From Thalassospira alkalitolerans (GTDB taxonomy: Bacteria > Pseudomonadota > Alphaproteobacteria > Rhodospirillales > Thalassospiraceae), in contig NZ_JFKB01000010.1 in assembly GCF_002115745.1 (NCBI RefSeq), forward strand, positions 1 to 64,000: a stretch of DNA of 64,000 nt. Reading direction: 5' to 3'. The translations under genes and the position numbers were made by a program. Under the pieces are notes generated by a model. The model did no database searches, was not told the origin of the DNA, and was given only the letters and a program-made list of their open reading frames with translations. Every line of letters begins with the position of its first letter. The first letter of the stretch is position 1. Positions 17,007 to 25,671 of this stretch are shown in pieces.

Positions 17007-17849
17007 CTATTTTGTGGGCGTCGCGCCAAACAGACCTTTTACTGCACCTTCAAGTGCGCCTGCACCGTTCTTAACCGCACCACCTGTACCGACCGCAGCA
17101 CCACCGATAAGGCCGGTGACACCCTTGCTCAGATCACCAACCCCCTGCAACAGACCATCGACATTCAGGCTGGAAACCGATTTGAAAACAGCAGCATTAA
17201 GGGCGGTAATAACTTCTTCGGCCACTTTGGCCGGCGTCGCACCACCTTCAGCCTTGCCGATGTCTTTCAGATGGATTTCCGGCAAACTCGAGGACAGCTT
17301 TTTACCCTGAAGCATCGCAGCAGAAACACTAACCTGACCATTGCGGACATAAAGATTGTCGATCACAACCTTGGTACCGGAGCCATCATCAGCAGCGGTA
17401 TCACCACTATCGCCATCTGCCCCACCGGCACCGGTCGGCCCCGACACACGCTGGACAAAACTTTCGACATTGCGCTGGATAGTTGCGATATTTGATGATC
17501 CCTGGCCCAATTCATAAGTCACGCTTGGGGCATCAACAATCACCTCGATCACACGGATGGTGTCACTGGTCAGGGTCGATCCATCCAGCCGAACTGAAAT
17601 ATTGCCCAGCGAGAATGCATAATCGGTTGTAAACCCATCCGGGTTCCCCACAACAAGACCACCAATTGACGCGGTATTCTGGGTCGTTTCGATTTTGACA
17701 TTATCGACCGTGACATCGGCCAACGTCACACGCGTACCTGCTTCTTCGATGGTGGCTTTGATAATGTTGTCAAGATTGACATAGACATACACAAGACCAG
17801 CTACGATCAGCAAAACGATTGCTGTCAACGCGATAAGGATCTTTTTCAT
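17007..17849 (-). CDS. AsmA-like membrane-anchored periplasmic protein
   Basis: This 280-residue protein has one N-terminal membrane helix (about residues 5-26) and then beta-rich sequence typical of the start of AsmA/DUF748-type proteins (VTLADVTVDNVKI, ASIGGLVVGNPDGF). Such proteins bridge or tune the outer membrane in the periplasm. A Gly/Asp-rich linker (about 142-160) splits the chain, and the end is Gly/Ala/Val-rich (GLIGGAAVGTGGAVKNGAG), which may be a flexible or membrane-active tail. It is much shorter than full AsmA. It is alone on its transcript, with a strong terminator. Exact function is unknown. Confidence 0.7.
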   Translation of the reverse strand: MKKILIALTAIVLLIVAGLVYVYVNLDNIIKATIEEAGTRVTLADVTVDNVKIETTQNTASIGGLVVGNPDGFTTDYAFSLGNISVRLDGSTLTSDTIRVIEVIVDAPSVTYELGQGSSNIATIQRNVESFVQRVSGPTGAGGADGDSGDTAADDGSGTKVVIDNLYVRNGQVSVSAAMLQGKKLSSSLPEIHLKDIGKAEGGATPAKVAEEVITALNAAVFKSVSSLNVDGLLQGVGDLSKGVTGLIGGAAVGTGGAVKNGAGALEGAVKGLFGATPTK

Positions 17850-17947
17850 TGCCCGTATCCTGCTTTATGTTTCACCGGGGTCAAATTACGTAAGCCCATA
17901 GACCTTCTCCCCGGCAGGCTGTTCTATCAAGTCATTTTAGATGAAAA

Positions 17948-17979
17948 AACAGCAGACCGGATAGTGCCAGCCCGCTGTT
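17948..17979 (-). terminator. Terminator after xthA
   Basis: The arms are AACAGCAGACCGG and CCAGCCCGCTGTT, which pair fully when G-U pairs are allowed, with a 6-nt loop. A run of T follows on the minus strand. Confidence 0.75.
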
Positions 17980-18000
17980 CGATCTCAAACCATAACGCGA

Positions 18001-18798
18001 TCACATATTAAATTCGACAATCACTGGTGCGTGGTCGGATGGCTTTTCCCAATCCCGTGCAAGGTCATAGACCGATGCACTTCGAACGGTTCCAGCCATA
18101 TTCGGGGTCGCCCAGACATGGTCCAGACGGCGGCCCTTGTTGCTTTCACGCCAGTCACGTGAACGGTAGCTCCACCAACTGAACAGTTTTTCCGGCTCTT
18201 CAACAATTTCACGAACCGAATCCACGAAATCGCCAGATTTGCGGAATGCCTCAAGCATTTCGACCTCGATCGGGGTGTGGCTAATCACTTTCAGAAGTTT
18301 TTTATGCGACCAGACGTCATTTTCCGATGGCGCAATATTGAAATCGCCAACCAAAACCGCCTTGCGATCCGGATCGCTGATGCGGCGGTCCGCCCACCAC
18401 GCCGTCATTTCATCAAGAAAAGACAGCTTATGGGCAAACTTTTCATTGATGGTGACATCGGGTTCATCCCCCCCGGCCGGAATATAGAAATTGTGCAATT
18501 CAACGCCATTTTCGAATTTCGTCATGCAATGACGACGATCTTCCTTGCCGCAGAAATGTTTGATATCGGTTTCAATAAACGGCAAACGCGAAACAATGGC
18601 GACACCGTTATACCCCTTCATGCCATGGTTATGGCGATGGGTATAACCGGCGGCCTCAAATGCTTCGTGGGGGAAATGCTCGTCCGGGCATTTCAGTTCC
18701 TGCAGGCACAGCGCATCTGGCTGTTGTTCTTGAAGAAAGCGCACCACCTGTTCGATGCGCAAACGCACGGAATTGATATTCCAGCTAACGATTTTCAA
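18001..18798 (-). CDS. xthA: Exodeoxyribonuclease III
   Basis: This 265-residue protein of the exonuclease III/AP endonuclease family cuts DNA at abasic sites and removes 3' blocks in base-excision repair. Visible motifs are SWNINSVRLR, LQELKCPDEHFP (metal Glu), GDFNIAPSENDVW and the C-terminal PSDHAPV with catalytic Asp-His. Length is standard. The start codon is TTG at 18798 rather than ATG; GGAG lies about 8 nt upstream and the protein begins exactly where the family does. A TTG start may keep expression low. Confidence 0.95.
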   Translation of the reverse strand: MKIVSWNINSVRLRIEQVVRFLQEQQPDALCLQELKCPDEHFPHEAFEAAGYTHRHNHGMKGYNGVAIVSRLPFIETDIKHFCGKEDRRHCMTKFENGVELHNFYIPAGGDEPDVTINEKFAHKLSFLDEMTAWWADRRISDPDRKAVLVGDFNIAPSENDVWSHKKLLKVISHTPIEVEMLEAFRKSGDFVDSVREIVEEPEKLFSWWSYRSRDWRESNKGRRLDHVWATPNMAGTVRSASVYDLARDWEKPSDHAPVIVEFNM

Positions 18799-18869
18799 AA
18801 CGGGCTCCGTTTCCTGATCGGGTGAATTGGGTCCTGCCCCTTCATTCCCTGCATGTGAATTCTTAGGTA

Positions 18870-19556
18870 TTATTTCAACGTGACCGACAGGTCCGCAACA
18901 CCGGCAATCGCCACATCCATCCGATCCCCGCGCACAACCTGCCCGACACCTTCGGGGGTTCCGGTAAACAGCAAATCGCCGGGCTTAAGTTCGATCAGGG
19001 TCGACAGATGCACCAGTGCATCGACCATAGGCCAGATCATTTTGGCGGTGGTGTCATCCTGCTTGACCGTACCATTAACCGACAGTTTAAGGTTGGTCGC
19101 CTGCGGGTTTCCGGCATTGGCCTTGGGACGGATTGCCGAAATCGCGGCACAATCATCAAACGATTTTGCCATATCCCATGGAAGACGACGGTCTTTAAGG
19201 CCCGCCTGCACATCACGGCGCGTCATATCAAGACCGCAGGCATAGCCGAAAATGGCTGCCTCGACGGCAGCGCGATCAAGGTTCTTACCCCCGGCACCAA
19301 GGGCAACAACAAGTTCACCCTCGTAATGCAAATCGTCAGTGCCCGACGGATAAGCAAGATCACCATTTCCGACCTTTAAACAATCGGTCGGCTTCATGAA
19401 GACACAGGGCGGCGTATCAGCCGGATCGGATCCCATTTCGCGGACATGATCGGCATAATTTTTGCCAATGCAAAAGATGCGATTAACCGGGAAAAGCTGA
19501 TCGGAATTATGAACCGGAACGGCAACCGGCTCGGCTGCCGGAAAAATGAAACGCAT
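18870..19556 (-). CDS. Fumarylacetoacetate hydrolase family protein
   Basis: This 228-residue protein has the FAH C-terminal fold: IFCIGKNYADHVREMG near the start, HYEGELVVALG with metal-binding Glu residues, and a late LLFTGTPEGVGQV loop. Single-domain members include acylpyruvate hydrolases and oxaloacetate decarboxylases, so the reaction is likely cleavage or decarboxylation of a short keto-acid, with the substrate unknown. The start is supported by GGGGG about 5 nt before the ATG. It lies 71 bp upstream of xthA on the same strand; no functional link is evident. Confidence 0.88.
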   Translation of the reverse strand: MRFIFPAAEPVAVPVHNSDQLFPVNRIFCIGKNYADHVREMGSDPADTPPCVFMKPTDCLKVGNGDLAYPSGTDDLHYEGELVVALGAGGKNLDRAAVEAAIFGYACGLDMTRRDVQAGLKDRRLPWDMAKSFDDCAAISAIRPKANAGNPQATNLKLSVNGTVKQDDTTAKMIWPMVDALVHLSTLIELKPGDLLFTGTPEGVGQVVRGDRMDVAIAGVADLSVTLK

Positions 19557-19794
19557 GGTGCCCCCTATGGGAAAATTCTAAAGCTGATGTTGGTAATACT
19601 GATACCCAAGCTGTTGATAAATTGAAATGGTCTGCGTTCATAATTCGTGCCCATCCCTGTCAGAAGCTGTCAGGAGGTTTCCGGAACACCAATAAGGATA
19701 TCAATACAGTCGCATGCTTGACCGCCGATGGAATTAGCGACCTAATTGGCTTTTATCATCGTGTCTTATCGTTACAGGTTACAGAGGTTTCCGT

Positions 19795-22467
19795 ATGTCC
19801 GCCCACCATATTCAGCCGATCACGGAAATCCTTGAACATCTGGCGGTTGATCCCGACAAGGGGCTTGCCGAAGCAAAGATCACCGAACGCCGCAAGCAAT
19901 ACGGCAAAAATAGTCTCAGAGACCAAAAGCATGTCTCGTTCTGGTCCATTCTGATCCGGCAATTTACCGGATTGATTGTCTATTTACTGGCCGGTGCCGC
20001 AGCCCTGTCTTTTTACTTTGGTGACCTGACCGAAGGCGGCGCCATCGTCGTGGTCCTAATCATCAATGCCGCAATCGGCTTTACATCCGAATTTCGCGCG
20101 ATCCGATCGATGGAGGCCCTTCGAAAGCTTTCAAGCGTTCAGGCCAAAGTCAAACGGGATGGTCAATTCAACATCGTCGCAGCTCAGGATATCGTGCCGG
20201 GCGATATTGTACTGTGTGAAGCTGGCGATATTATTCCCGCTGATGTCCGGTTAATCGAATGCACTAATTTGCAAGCTGATGAATCCACTTTGACGGGGGA
20301 ATCCGTCCCAACGGACAAAACCATCGAAATACCGACCAATGCGGATGAAGATCTGCCACTTGGCGACCGCACGAACATGATGTTCAAAGGAACCGCAATC
20401 ACCCGCGGGGACGGTTTGGGCATCTGTGTTGCAACCGGTATGACAACCGAGCTTGGCCACATCGCCGCATTAACAGAAATGGCCGATGCCGAGGCATCCC
20501 CCCTTGAAAAACGCCTTGATACACTAGCAGGTCAACTTATCTGGGCCACTCTGGCACTGACTATTTTCATTGCGGTTATTGGCATCTATGTCGGCAAGGA
20601 CATGGTGATGATGCTTAAGACCGGGATCGCACTTGCGATTGCGGCCGTGCCCGAAGGATTGCCGATTGTCGCAACGGTTGCCTTGGCCCGCGGGATGTGG
20701 CGCATGGCCCGGCGCAATGCTTTGATCAAGAATTTGTCGGCGGTGGAAACACTTGGTGCAACAACGATCATCATGACCGATAAAACCGGCACACTTACCG
20801 AAAACAAGATGACGGCCGTTGCACTCAGAACATCCGAGACCGCCATTGATCTCAGTGCATCGCCACCCGCCGTACCGCTGCTGCCAAACAGCCCGGAAGA
20901 ACTGGCAATACGGGTCGCCGTCTTGTGCAATGACGCAATATTGCCTGCCCCAAATAGCACGGACAAACGCATTGGCGATCCGATGGAACTGGCACTTCTG
21001 CAAGCTGCACGGCATGTCGGTGTTGAACAGACCGACCAACAAAACGCCTATCATGAAGTTCACAAAGAAGCGTTTAGCGCCCAAACCCGCATGATGGCGA
21101 CATTTCACCGTCAAAAGGATGATCCCGATACCCTGTTTGTCGCGGTTAAAGGCGCACCTGAACCCGTTATCGAAAACAGTACATATTTCCTTGGTCCTGA
21201 TGGCCCATGCGACATGGACGCAAAAGCCCGGCAGAACTGGGCCGGTTTTAATGATGAAATGACGCAAAAAGGCCTGCGTGTTCTGGCCCTTGCAATGAAA
21301 AACACGCGATCACCTGATGATGCCCCCTATCAAGACCTTACGCTGATTGCGTTAATCGCCCTTTTGGACCCACCGCGCAAAGACGTCCCTGCAGCAATGC
21401 AAGCCTGTCACACGGCCGGGGTGCGGGTCATCATGGTGACCGGTGACCATATTGGTACCGCCAGAAACATCGCCGAACAGGTTGGGCTTTGCGATACAAA
21501 CGCAGCTGCACTTGAAGGAAAAATGCTTCAGGCGATCGACCTGACAGATCAGACTGAGCGTGATCGCATTCTTGCAACCCCGGTTTTTGCCCGGGTCAGT
21601 CCCGAGGCCAAGCTTGATCTGGTAGCCCTTCATCAGAAAGCCGGTGCGATTGTTGCCATGACCGGCGACGGTGTGAACGATGCCCCCGCCCTGAAAAAAG
21701 CCGATATCGGGATTGCCATGGGCAAAAGGGGCACCGATGTTGCCCGCGAGGCCGCAGACATGGTTCTGCGCGACGACGCCTTTCCATCAATCGTCATGGC
21801 AATGCATCAGGGCCGGGTAATTTTTGCCAATATACGGACCTTTGTCCTGTATCTAATGTCCTGCAATCTAAGCGAAATACTTGTAATCGGCCTTGCCGTT
21901 CTAAGCGGGCTTCCACTACCGCTTTTACCGTTGCAGATTTTATACCTTAACCTTGTGACTGACGTTTTTCCGGCATTTGCACTTGGTATAGGCGAAGGCG
22001 ACCGGCATGTTATGGAAAGGCCCCCGCGCAACCCCAAATCCCCGGTTCTGACCAAACAAGACTGGGCCCGTATCTTCTTCTATGGCGCATTAATCACGGT
22101 CGGAACTCTTGGTGCTTTCAGCATGGCACTTTATGTCTATGATCTTGGTGATCAGGAAGCATTATCAGTATCGTTCCTGACACTTGCGACCGGGCAATTA
22201 TTGCATGTATTTAACATGCGTGCCGCGTCTTCCGGATGGATTTCAAATGATGTGACACGCAACCGGTTTGTCTGGATTGCCTTGGCGATTTGTGTGGTTC
22301 TAATCGGTCTGACAATTTATATCCCGGCGTTTTCCCGATTGCTAATGATTGCACCGCCAAGTGCTACGGGCTGGTTACTGGTGCTGGGCGGCAGTCTGGT
22401 GCCACTGGTTCTGGGGCAAGTGGCAAAGATATTTACAAAGCCCGTTGATCAAAGTGTTTCGTCATAA
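19795..22467 (+). CDS. P-type cation-transporting ATPase, PacL-like
   Basis: This 890-residue P2-type ATPase has an N-terminal cation-ATPase domain, the actuator motif TLTGES, the PEGLP membrane motif, the phosphorylation site DKTGT with Asp329, a nucleotide-binding domain with KGAPEPV, and the hinge motif TGDGVNDAPALKKADIGIAMG. About ten membrane segments are expected. PEGLP and overall order are close to bacterial Ca2+-type pumps such as PacL, but related pumps move Na+ or Mg2+, so the ion is not assigned. A GAGG site precedes the ATG. It is monocistronic, followed by a strong hairpin. Confidence 0.9.
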   Translation: MSAHHIQPITEILEHLAVDPDKGLAEAKITERRKQYGKNSLRDQKHVSFWSILIRQFTGLIVYLLAGAAALSFYFGDLTEGGAIVVVLIINAAIGFTSEFRAIRSMEALRKLSSVQAKVKRDGQFNIVAAQDIVPGDIVLCEAGDIIPADVRLIECTNLQADESTLTGESVPTDKTIEIPTNADEDLPLGDRTNMMFKGTAITRGDGLGICVATGMTTELGHIAALTEMADAEASPLEKRLDTLAGQLIWATLALTIFIAVIGIYVGKDMVMMLKTGIALAIAAVPEGLPIVATVALARGMWRMARRNALIKNLSAVETLGATTIIMTDKTGTLTENKMTAVALRTSETAIDLSASPPAVPLLPNSPEELAIRVAVLCNDAILPAPNSTDKRIGDPMELALLQAARHVGVEQTDQQNAYHEVHKEAFSAQTRMMATFHRQKDDPDTLFVAVKGAPEPVIENSTYFLGPDGPCDMDAKARQNWAGFNDEMTQKGLRVLALAMKNTRSPDDAPYQDLTLIALIALLDPPRKDVPAAMQACHTAGVRVIMVTGDHIGTARNIAEQVGLCDTNAAALEGKMLQAIDLTDQTERDRILATPVFARVSPEAKLDLVALHQKAGAIVAMTGDGVNDAPALKKADIGIAMGKRGTDVAREAADMVLRDDAFPSIVMAMHQGRVIFANIRTFVLYLMSCNLSEILVIGLAVLSGLPLPLLPLQILYLNLVTDVFPAFALGIGEGDRHVMERPPRNPKSPVLTKQDWARIFFYGALITVGTLGAFSMALYVYDLGDQEALSVSFLTLATGQLLHVFNMRAASSGWISNDVTRNRFVWIALAICVVLIGLTIYIPAFSRLLMIAPPSATGWLLVLGGSLVPLVLGQVAKIFTKPVDQSVSS

Positions 22468-22490
22468 GGCAAACACGCTTTGAAACGCAA

Positions 22491-22518
22491 TGTGCCGGGC
22501 AACATAGCGCCCGGCACA
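22491..22518. terminator. Hairpin between convergent P-type ATPase and dehydrogenase genes
   Basis: A perfect 10-bp stem TGTGCCGGGC/GCCCGGCACA has an 8-nt loop. No long T-run follows on either strand, so it may be a weak intrinsic terminator or a stabilising 3' structure. Confidence 0.55.
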
Positions 22519-22565
22519 AGAATTCCCAAACAGGTATCAAACCCCATAAAGCACCATCAAGGGGC

Positions 22566-23552
22566 TTAAAGCAGACCTTCGATGACGCGGTCAGGCGGTG
22601 TATGACCATCAACAAAGGTTTTGATGTTAATCAGCACCTTTTCGCCCATATCAACACGGCCTTCAAGTGTTGCCGATCCCATATGGGGCAGCAGAACCGC
22701 ATTTTGCAATTCCAGAAGTTTCGGGTTTACCGCCGGTTCATGTTCGAACACGTCAAGGCCTGCCCCGGCGATCTCGCGGTCGGCTAACATACGTGTCAGT
22801 GCCGGTTCATCAACAATTTCGCCGCGTGCGGTATTAACCAGAATGGCATGTGGCTGCATCAGTTTAAGACGACGTGCAGATAACAAATGGTAGGTCGCTG
22901 GTGTATGCGGGCAATTGACTGAAATAACATCCACATGGGCCAGCATCTGATCCAGGCTTTCCCAATAGGTGGCATCAAGCTCTTCCTCGCTATCAGGATG
23001 GATGCGTCGGCGGTTATGGTAATGCACCGAAAGCCCAAAACCCTTAGCCCGGCGGGCCAAGGCCCGACCGATGCGCCCCATGCCGACAATGCCAAGCCGT
23101 TTGCCCCAAATACGATGCCCCAACATGGAAGTCGGTGCCCATCCGCCCCAATCACCACTGCGGATCATGCGCTCGCCCTCGGCCAGACGGCGAGAAACAG
23201 CAAGAATTAACGCCATGGTCATATCAGCGGTGTCCTCGGTCAGGACATCAGGGGTGTTGGTCACGGTGATGCCGCGTGATCGTGCGGTTTGCAGATCAAC
23301 ATGATCCACGCCGGTCCCAAAATTGGCAATCAGGCGCAAATTCTCGCCCGCATGGGCCAAAACGGAAGTATCGATCCGGTCCGTCACTGTTGGAACAAGG
23401 ACATCTGCCTGTTTGACCGCTTCGATCAGCTCGGCCTTGGACATCGGGATATCGTCGATGTTCAGGCGCGCGTCAAACAGTTCCATCATGCGGGTTTCAA
23501 TCGCTTCCGGCAGCTTGCGGGTCACGATGACGAGCGGTTTTTTCTTGGTCAT
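22566..23552 (-). CDS. D-2-hydroxyacid dehydrogenase (glyoxylate/hydroxypyruvate reductase type)
   Basis: This 328-residue NAD(P)-dependent dehydrogenase has the Rossmann motif GIVGMGRIGRALARRAKGFG. The catalytic set is Arg in NTARGEIVDEPAL, Glu in LDVFEHEP and His in LLPHMGSAT. These residues place it with glyoxylate/hydroxypyruvate reductases and D-glycerate dehydrogenases, which reduce 2-keto acids to D-hydroxyacids in the cytosol. It is divergent from the SH3 gene. Exact substrate is not decided by the sequence. Confidence 0.92.
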   Translation of the reverse strand: MTKKKPLVIVTRKLPEAIETRMMELFDARLNIDDIPMSKAELIEAVKQADVLVPTVTDRIDTSVLAHAGENLRLIANFGTGVDHVDLQTARSRGITVTNTPDVLTEDTADMTMALILAVSRRLAEGERMIRSGDWGGWAPTSMLGHRIWGKRLGIVGMGRIGRALARRAKGFGLSVHYHNRRRIHPDSEEELDATYWESLDQMLAHVDVISVNCPHTPATYHLLSARRLKLMQPHAILVNTARGEIVDEPALTRMLADREIAGAGLDVFEHEPAVNPKLLELQNAVLLPHMGSATLEGRVDMGEKVLINIKTFVDGHTPPDRVIEGLL

Positions 23553-23753
23553 CTGCCGTTCCTATCGGTCTTTTAACTCTTTTGCTGACAAGATAGGGTG
23601 GATGCGCCAAATGCGCTCTTGCCGCAATGCAGTGATGCCACGGCACAGAGTATTAAAGCAAGTATTTTGACGTCATTTTTGTAATTTTATTTCTTGTAGA
23701 CTGGGGTTCGCCGGGTTCCGGCAGCAAAAGAAAGAACAGGGAAAACCGTCACA

Positions 23754-24266
23754 ATGCCGCGGATCGTCCGTAAATTCCTTCATTCTTTGATCGCCATGCT
23801 GATCCTTGGCAGCATTAGCGCACCGATTGTTGCCAATGCCCAGGAATCCGGTTTGCCAATTCCGCGCTTTGTTGCGTTGCGGTCAGACAAGGTGCATCTG
23901 CGTTCTGGCCCGGGTCTGCGGTATCCCAAGGTTTGGATCTATCAACGACGCAATATGCCGATGGAAGTCATTTCGGAATTCGAAACCTGGCGCAAGGTTC
24001 GCGATTGGGAAGGCAGCGAAGGCTGGGTCCATCAAAGCCTTTTGATCGGTTCACGTCATGTCATTGTAACAGCCGATACCATCACGCTTTATTCTGCCGC
24101 CGATGAAAATGCTCGCAAGATCGCCCTTATTTCCAACAGCGTAATCGGCCGGATTGAAAGTTGTCCCCGCGCTGTCGATTGGTGCCAGTTGCAATTCTCT
24201 GATTTCGAAGGCTGGGCACCGCGTCAGGGATATTGGGGTGTCTATGACGGGGAATATATCGAATAA
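23754..24266 (+). CDS. Secreted SH3-domain protein
   Basis: This 170-residue protein has an N-terminal signal peptide (about 1-30, cleavage likely after ANAQ or nearby). Two bacterial SH3 units follow: one with KVHLRSGPGLRYPKVW, the second after VTADTITLYSAADEN. WEGSEGWVHQSLL and FEGWAPRQGYWGVY are characteristic SH3b loops. It probably acts in the periplasm at the cell wall. It is divergent from the dehydrogenase gene across 201 bp. No enzyme domain is attached. Confidence 0.85.
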   Translation: MPRIVRKFLHSLIAMLILGSISAPIVANAQESGLPIPRFVALRSDKVHLRSGPGLRYPKVWIYQRRNMPMEVISEFETWRKVRDWEGSEGWVHQSLLIGSRHVIVTADTITLYSAADENARKIALISNSVIGRIESCPRAVDWCQLQFSDFEGWAPRQGYWGVYDGEYIE

Positions 24267-24370
24267 CCCAAAGAAAATTCTGGCACCGGATCCGTTACCA
24301 AATTTGGTATTCTTATCGATCGACCTGCCATAACGGCAACTTTGGCAATGTCGACGATATCGCCCCTAAA

Positions 24371-25465
24371 TCACGCCTCTATCGAAACGCTCCCCCCGCT
24401 ACCAGATCTGCTGGACGATCCGGCACCAGACGATGATCCACCAATACCGGTACCACCACCATTGTGATTATATCCGCCAAAGCCGGTGGTGGTCGTCGGC
24501 GGGGTATAAGCCGAATTTTGATCATTGGCCGTGAAGTATTCCGGTTCGCTTTGACCGAACGGGTCATTATTGCTCGGGTAATCATTTGGATCATAGGCAA
24601 ACGGATCGTCACGTTCGGTGACCGGATCGGATTGCTGTTCAGGTCGTGGTTCTGGCAAGCTGATACCGCCCACCGTTATCGTCTGATCCTGCAGACGGGC
24701 TGAAACCTCGCCTAGATACCCTTGGAGTGCTTCGGTGATTTGACTGCGCAACTGATCATTGCCATCAGGCTCACTGGCAGCAAGTTGTGCCTGTAAGATA
24801 TTATCACTGGCTATTTGCGCAACACGGCTGCGATCCGTCGCCCCGGCAATACTTTCCCGATCTGCACGCAGCGATGTTTCACGACTTGATAACGCCCCGC
24901 GTGCCGCATCGACAAGATCGCGTGCATTTGTGACAGCCGTATCATCGGACACATCAATCGCCGATAACCCGGTCGCCAAATCATCTGCACCCGATGCATA
25001 AAGTTCGACGTTCAACCGGTCACTTGATGTTGTGCGCGTGCCGGTCTGCAAGACAATGGTCTGATCGCTATCAAGCAGATTGCGGCCGTCATAATTGCTA
25101 TTGGCAGCAATATCGTCGATCTGTTCCAGATAATCCTGAATTTGCGATGAGATAAAGCCGCGCTCGGTCCGCGACAGAGACGGGTTTTCCTCGACACTGG
25201 TGACCAGCACATCGATTTCATCAAGTACCGATCCAATCTTTGAAAGATCGTCGACTGCCGTTTTCAAAAGATCGTCTGCACCACCAAGCGACCCACGCAG
25301 ATTTTGCGAGGCGGAGTTGCTGCTACGCAATGCATCATTGCTGCGTGAAAATGTCGTGGAATTGTTGTTCTGGATGCTGTCGACAGACGCAAGCAAACGG
25401 GTCTGCGGCGCAATTGCGCGCGCAGTGTTGGTATAGACCGGAAATGGGCTGCCAACTGCCTGCAA
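24371..25465 (-). CDS. Flagellin-like helical protein with unusual Gly/Ser/Pro tail
   Basis: This protein of about 364 residues starts at a TTG (25465); no in-frame ATG precedes the conserved part and a TAG lies 36 bp upstream. Residues about 60-135 look like the flagellin D1 helices: LLKTAVDDLSKIGSVLDEID, ISSQIQDYLEQIDDIAANSN and YDGRNLLDSD. A later block (about 145-225) resembles the returning helix region. The usual N-terminal D0 sequence (LSSGLRINSA-type) and the C-terminal D0 helix are missing. Instead the last 100 residues are rich in Pro, Asn, Gly and Ser, with GGGTGIGGSSSGAGSSS. No flagellar genes are adjacent. It may be a divergent flagellin relative; ordinary filament function is doubtful. 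Confidence 0.6.
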   Translation of the reverse strand: MQAVGSPFPVYTNTARAIAPQTRLLASVDSIQNNNSTTFSRSNDALRSSNSASQNLRGSLGGADDLLKTAVDDLSKIGSVLDEIDVLVTSVEENPSLSRTERGFISSQIQDYLEQIDDIAANSNYDGRNLLDSDQTIVLQTGTRTTSSDRLNVELYASGADDLATGLSAIDVSDDTAVTNARDLVDAARGALSSRETSLRADRESIAGATDRSRVAQIASDNILQAQLAASEPDGNDQLRSQITEALQGYLGEVSARLQDQTITVGGISLPEPRPEQQSDPVTERDDPFAYDPNDYPSNNDPFGQSEPEYFTANDQNSAYTPPTTTTGFGGYNHNGGGTGIGGSSSGAGSSSRSGSGGSVSIEA

Positions 25466-25671
25466 TGTCGTTTCCGCACAAACAAGCCGGTAATGCAGCT
25501 ACTTGCCACGCACCGGTCCAGATCGGTATTGATCCGGAGCCGGGCAAACCATCCTGGACGTCCGGCGGAAAAACCAGACATAAGTATAGCGCATTCTGGA
25601 TTAAATATTAAGCCAAAACAAACAACTGAAGCGTTTCATCACTCCATTGCATTTCAGGATACTGATTTCAG

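Noticed and set aside
20524-21267. 247-residue minus-strand frame inside the P-type ATPase gene
   Set aside because: The plus-strand ATPase has all family motifs over the same bases; the opposite frame is Cys/His-rich noise.
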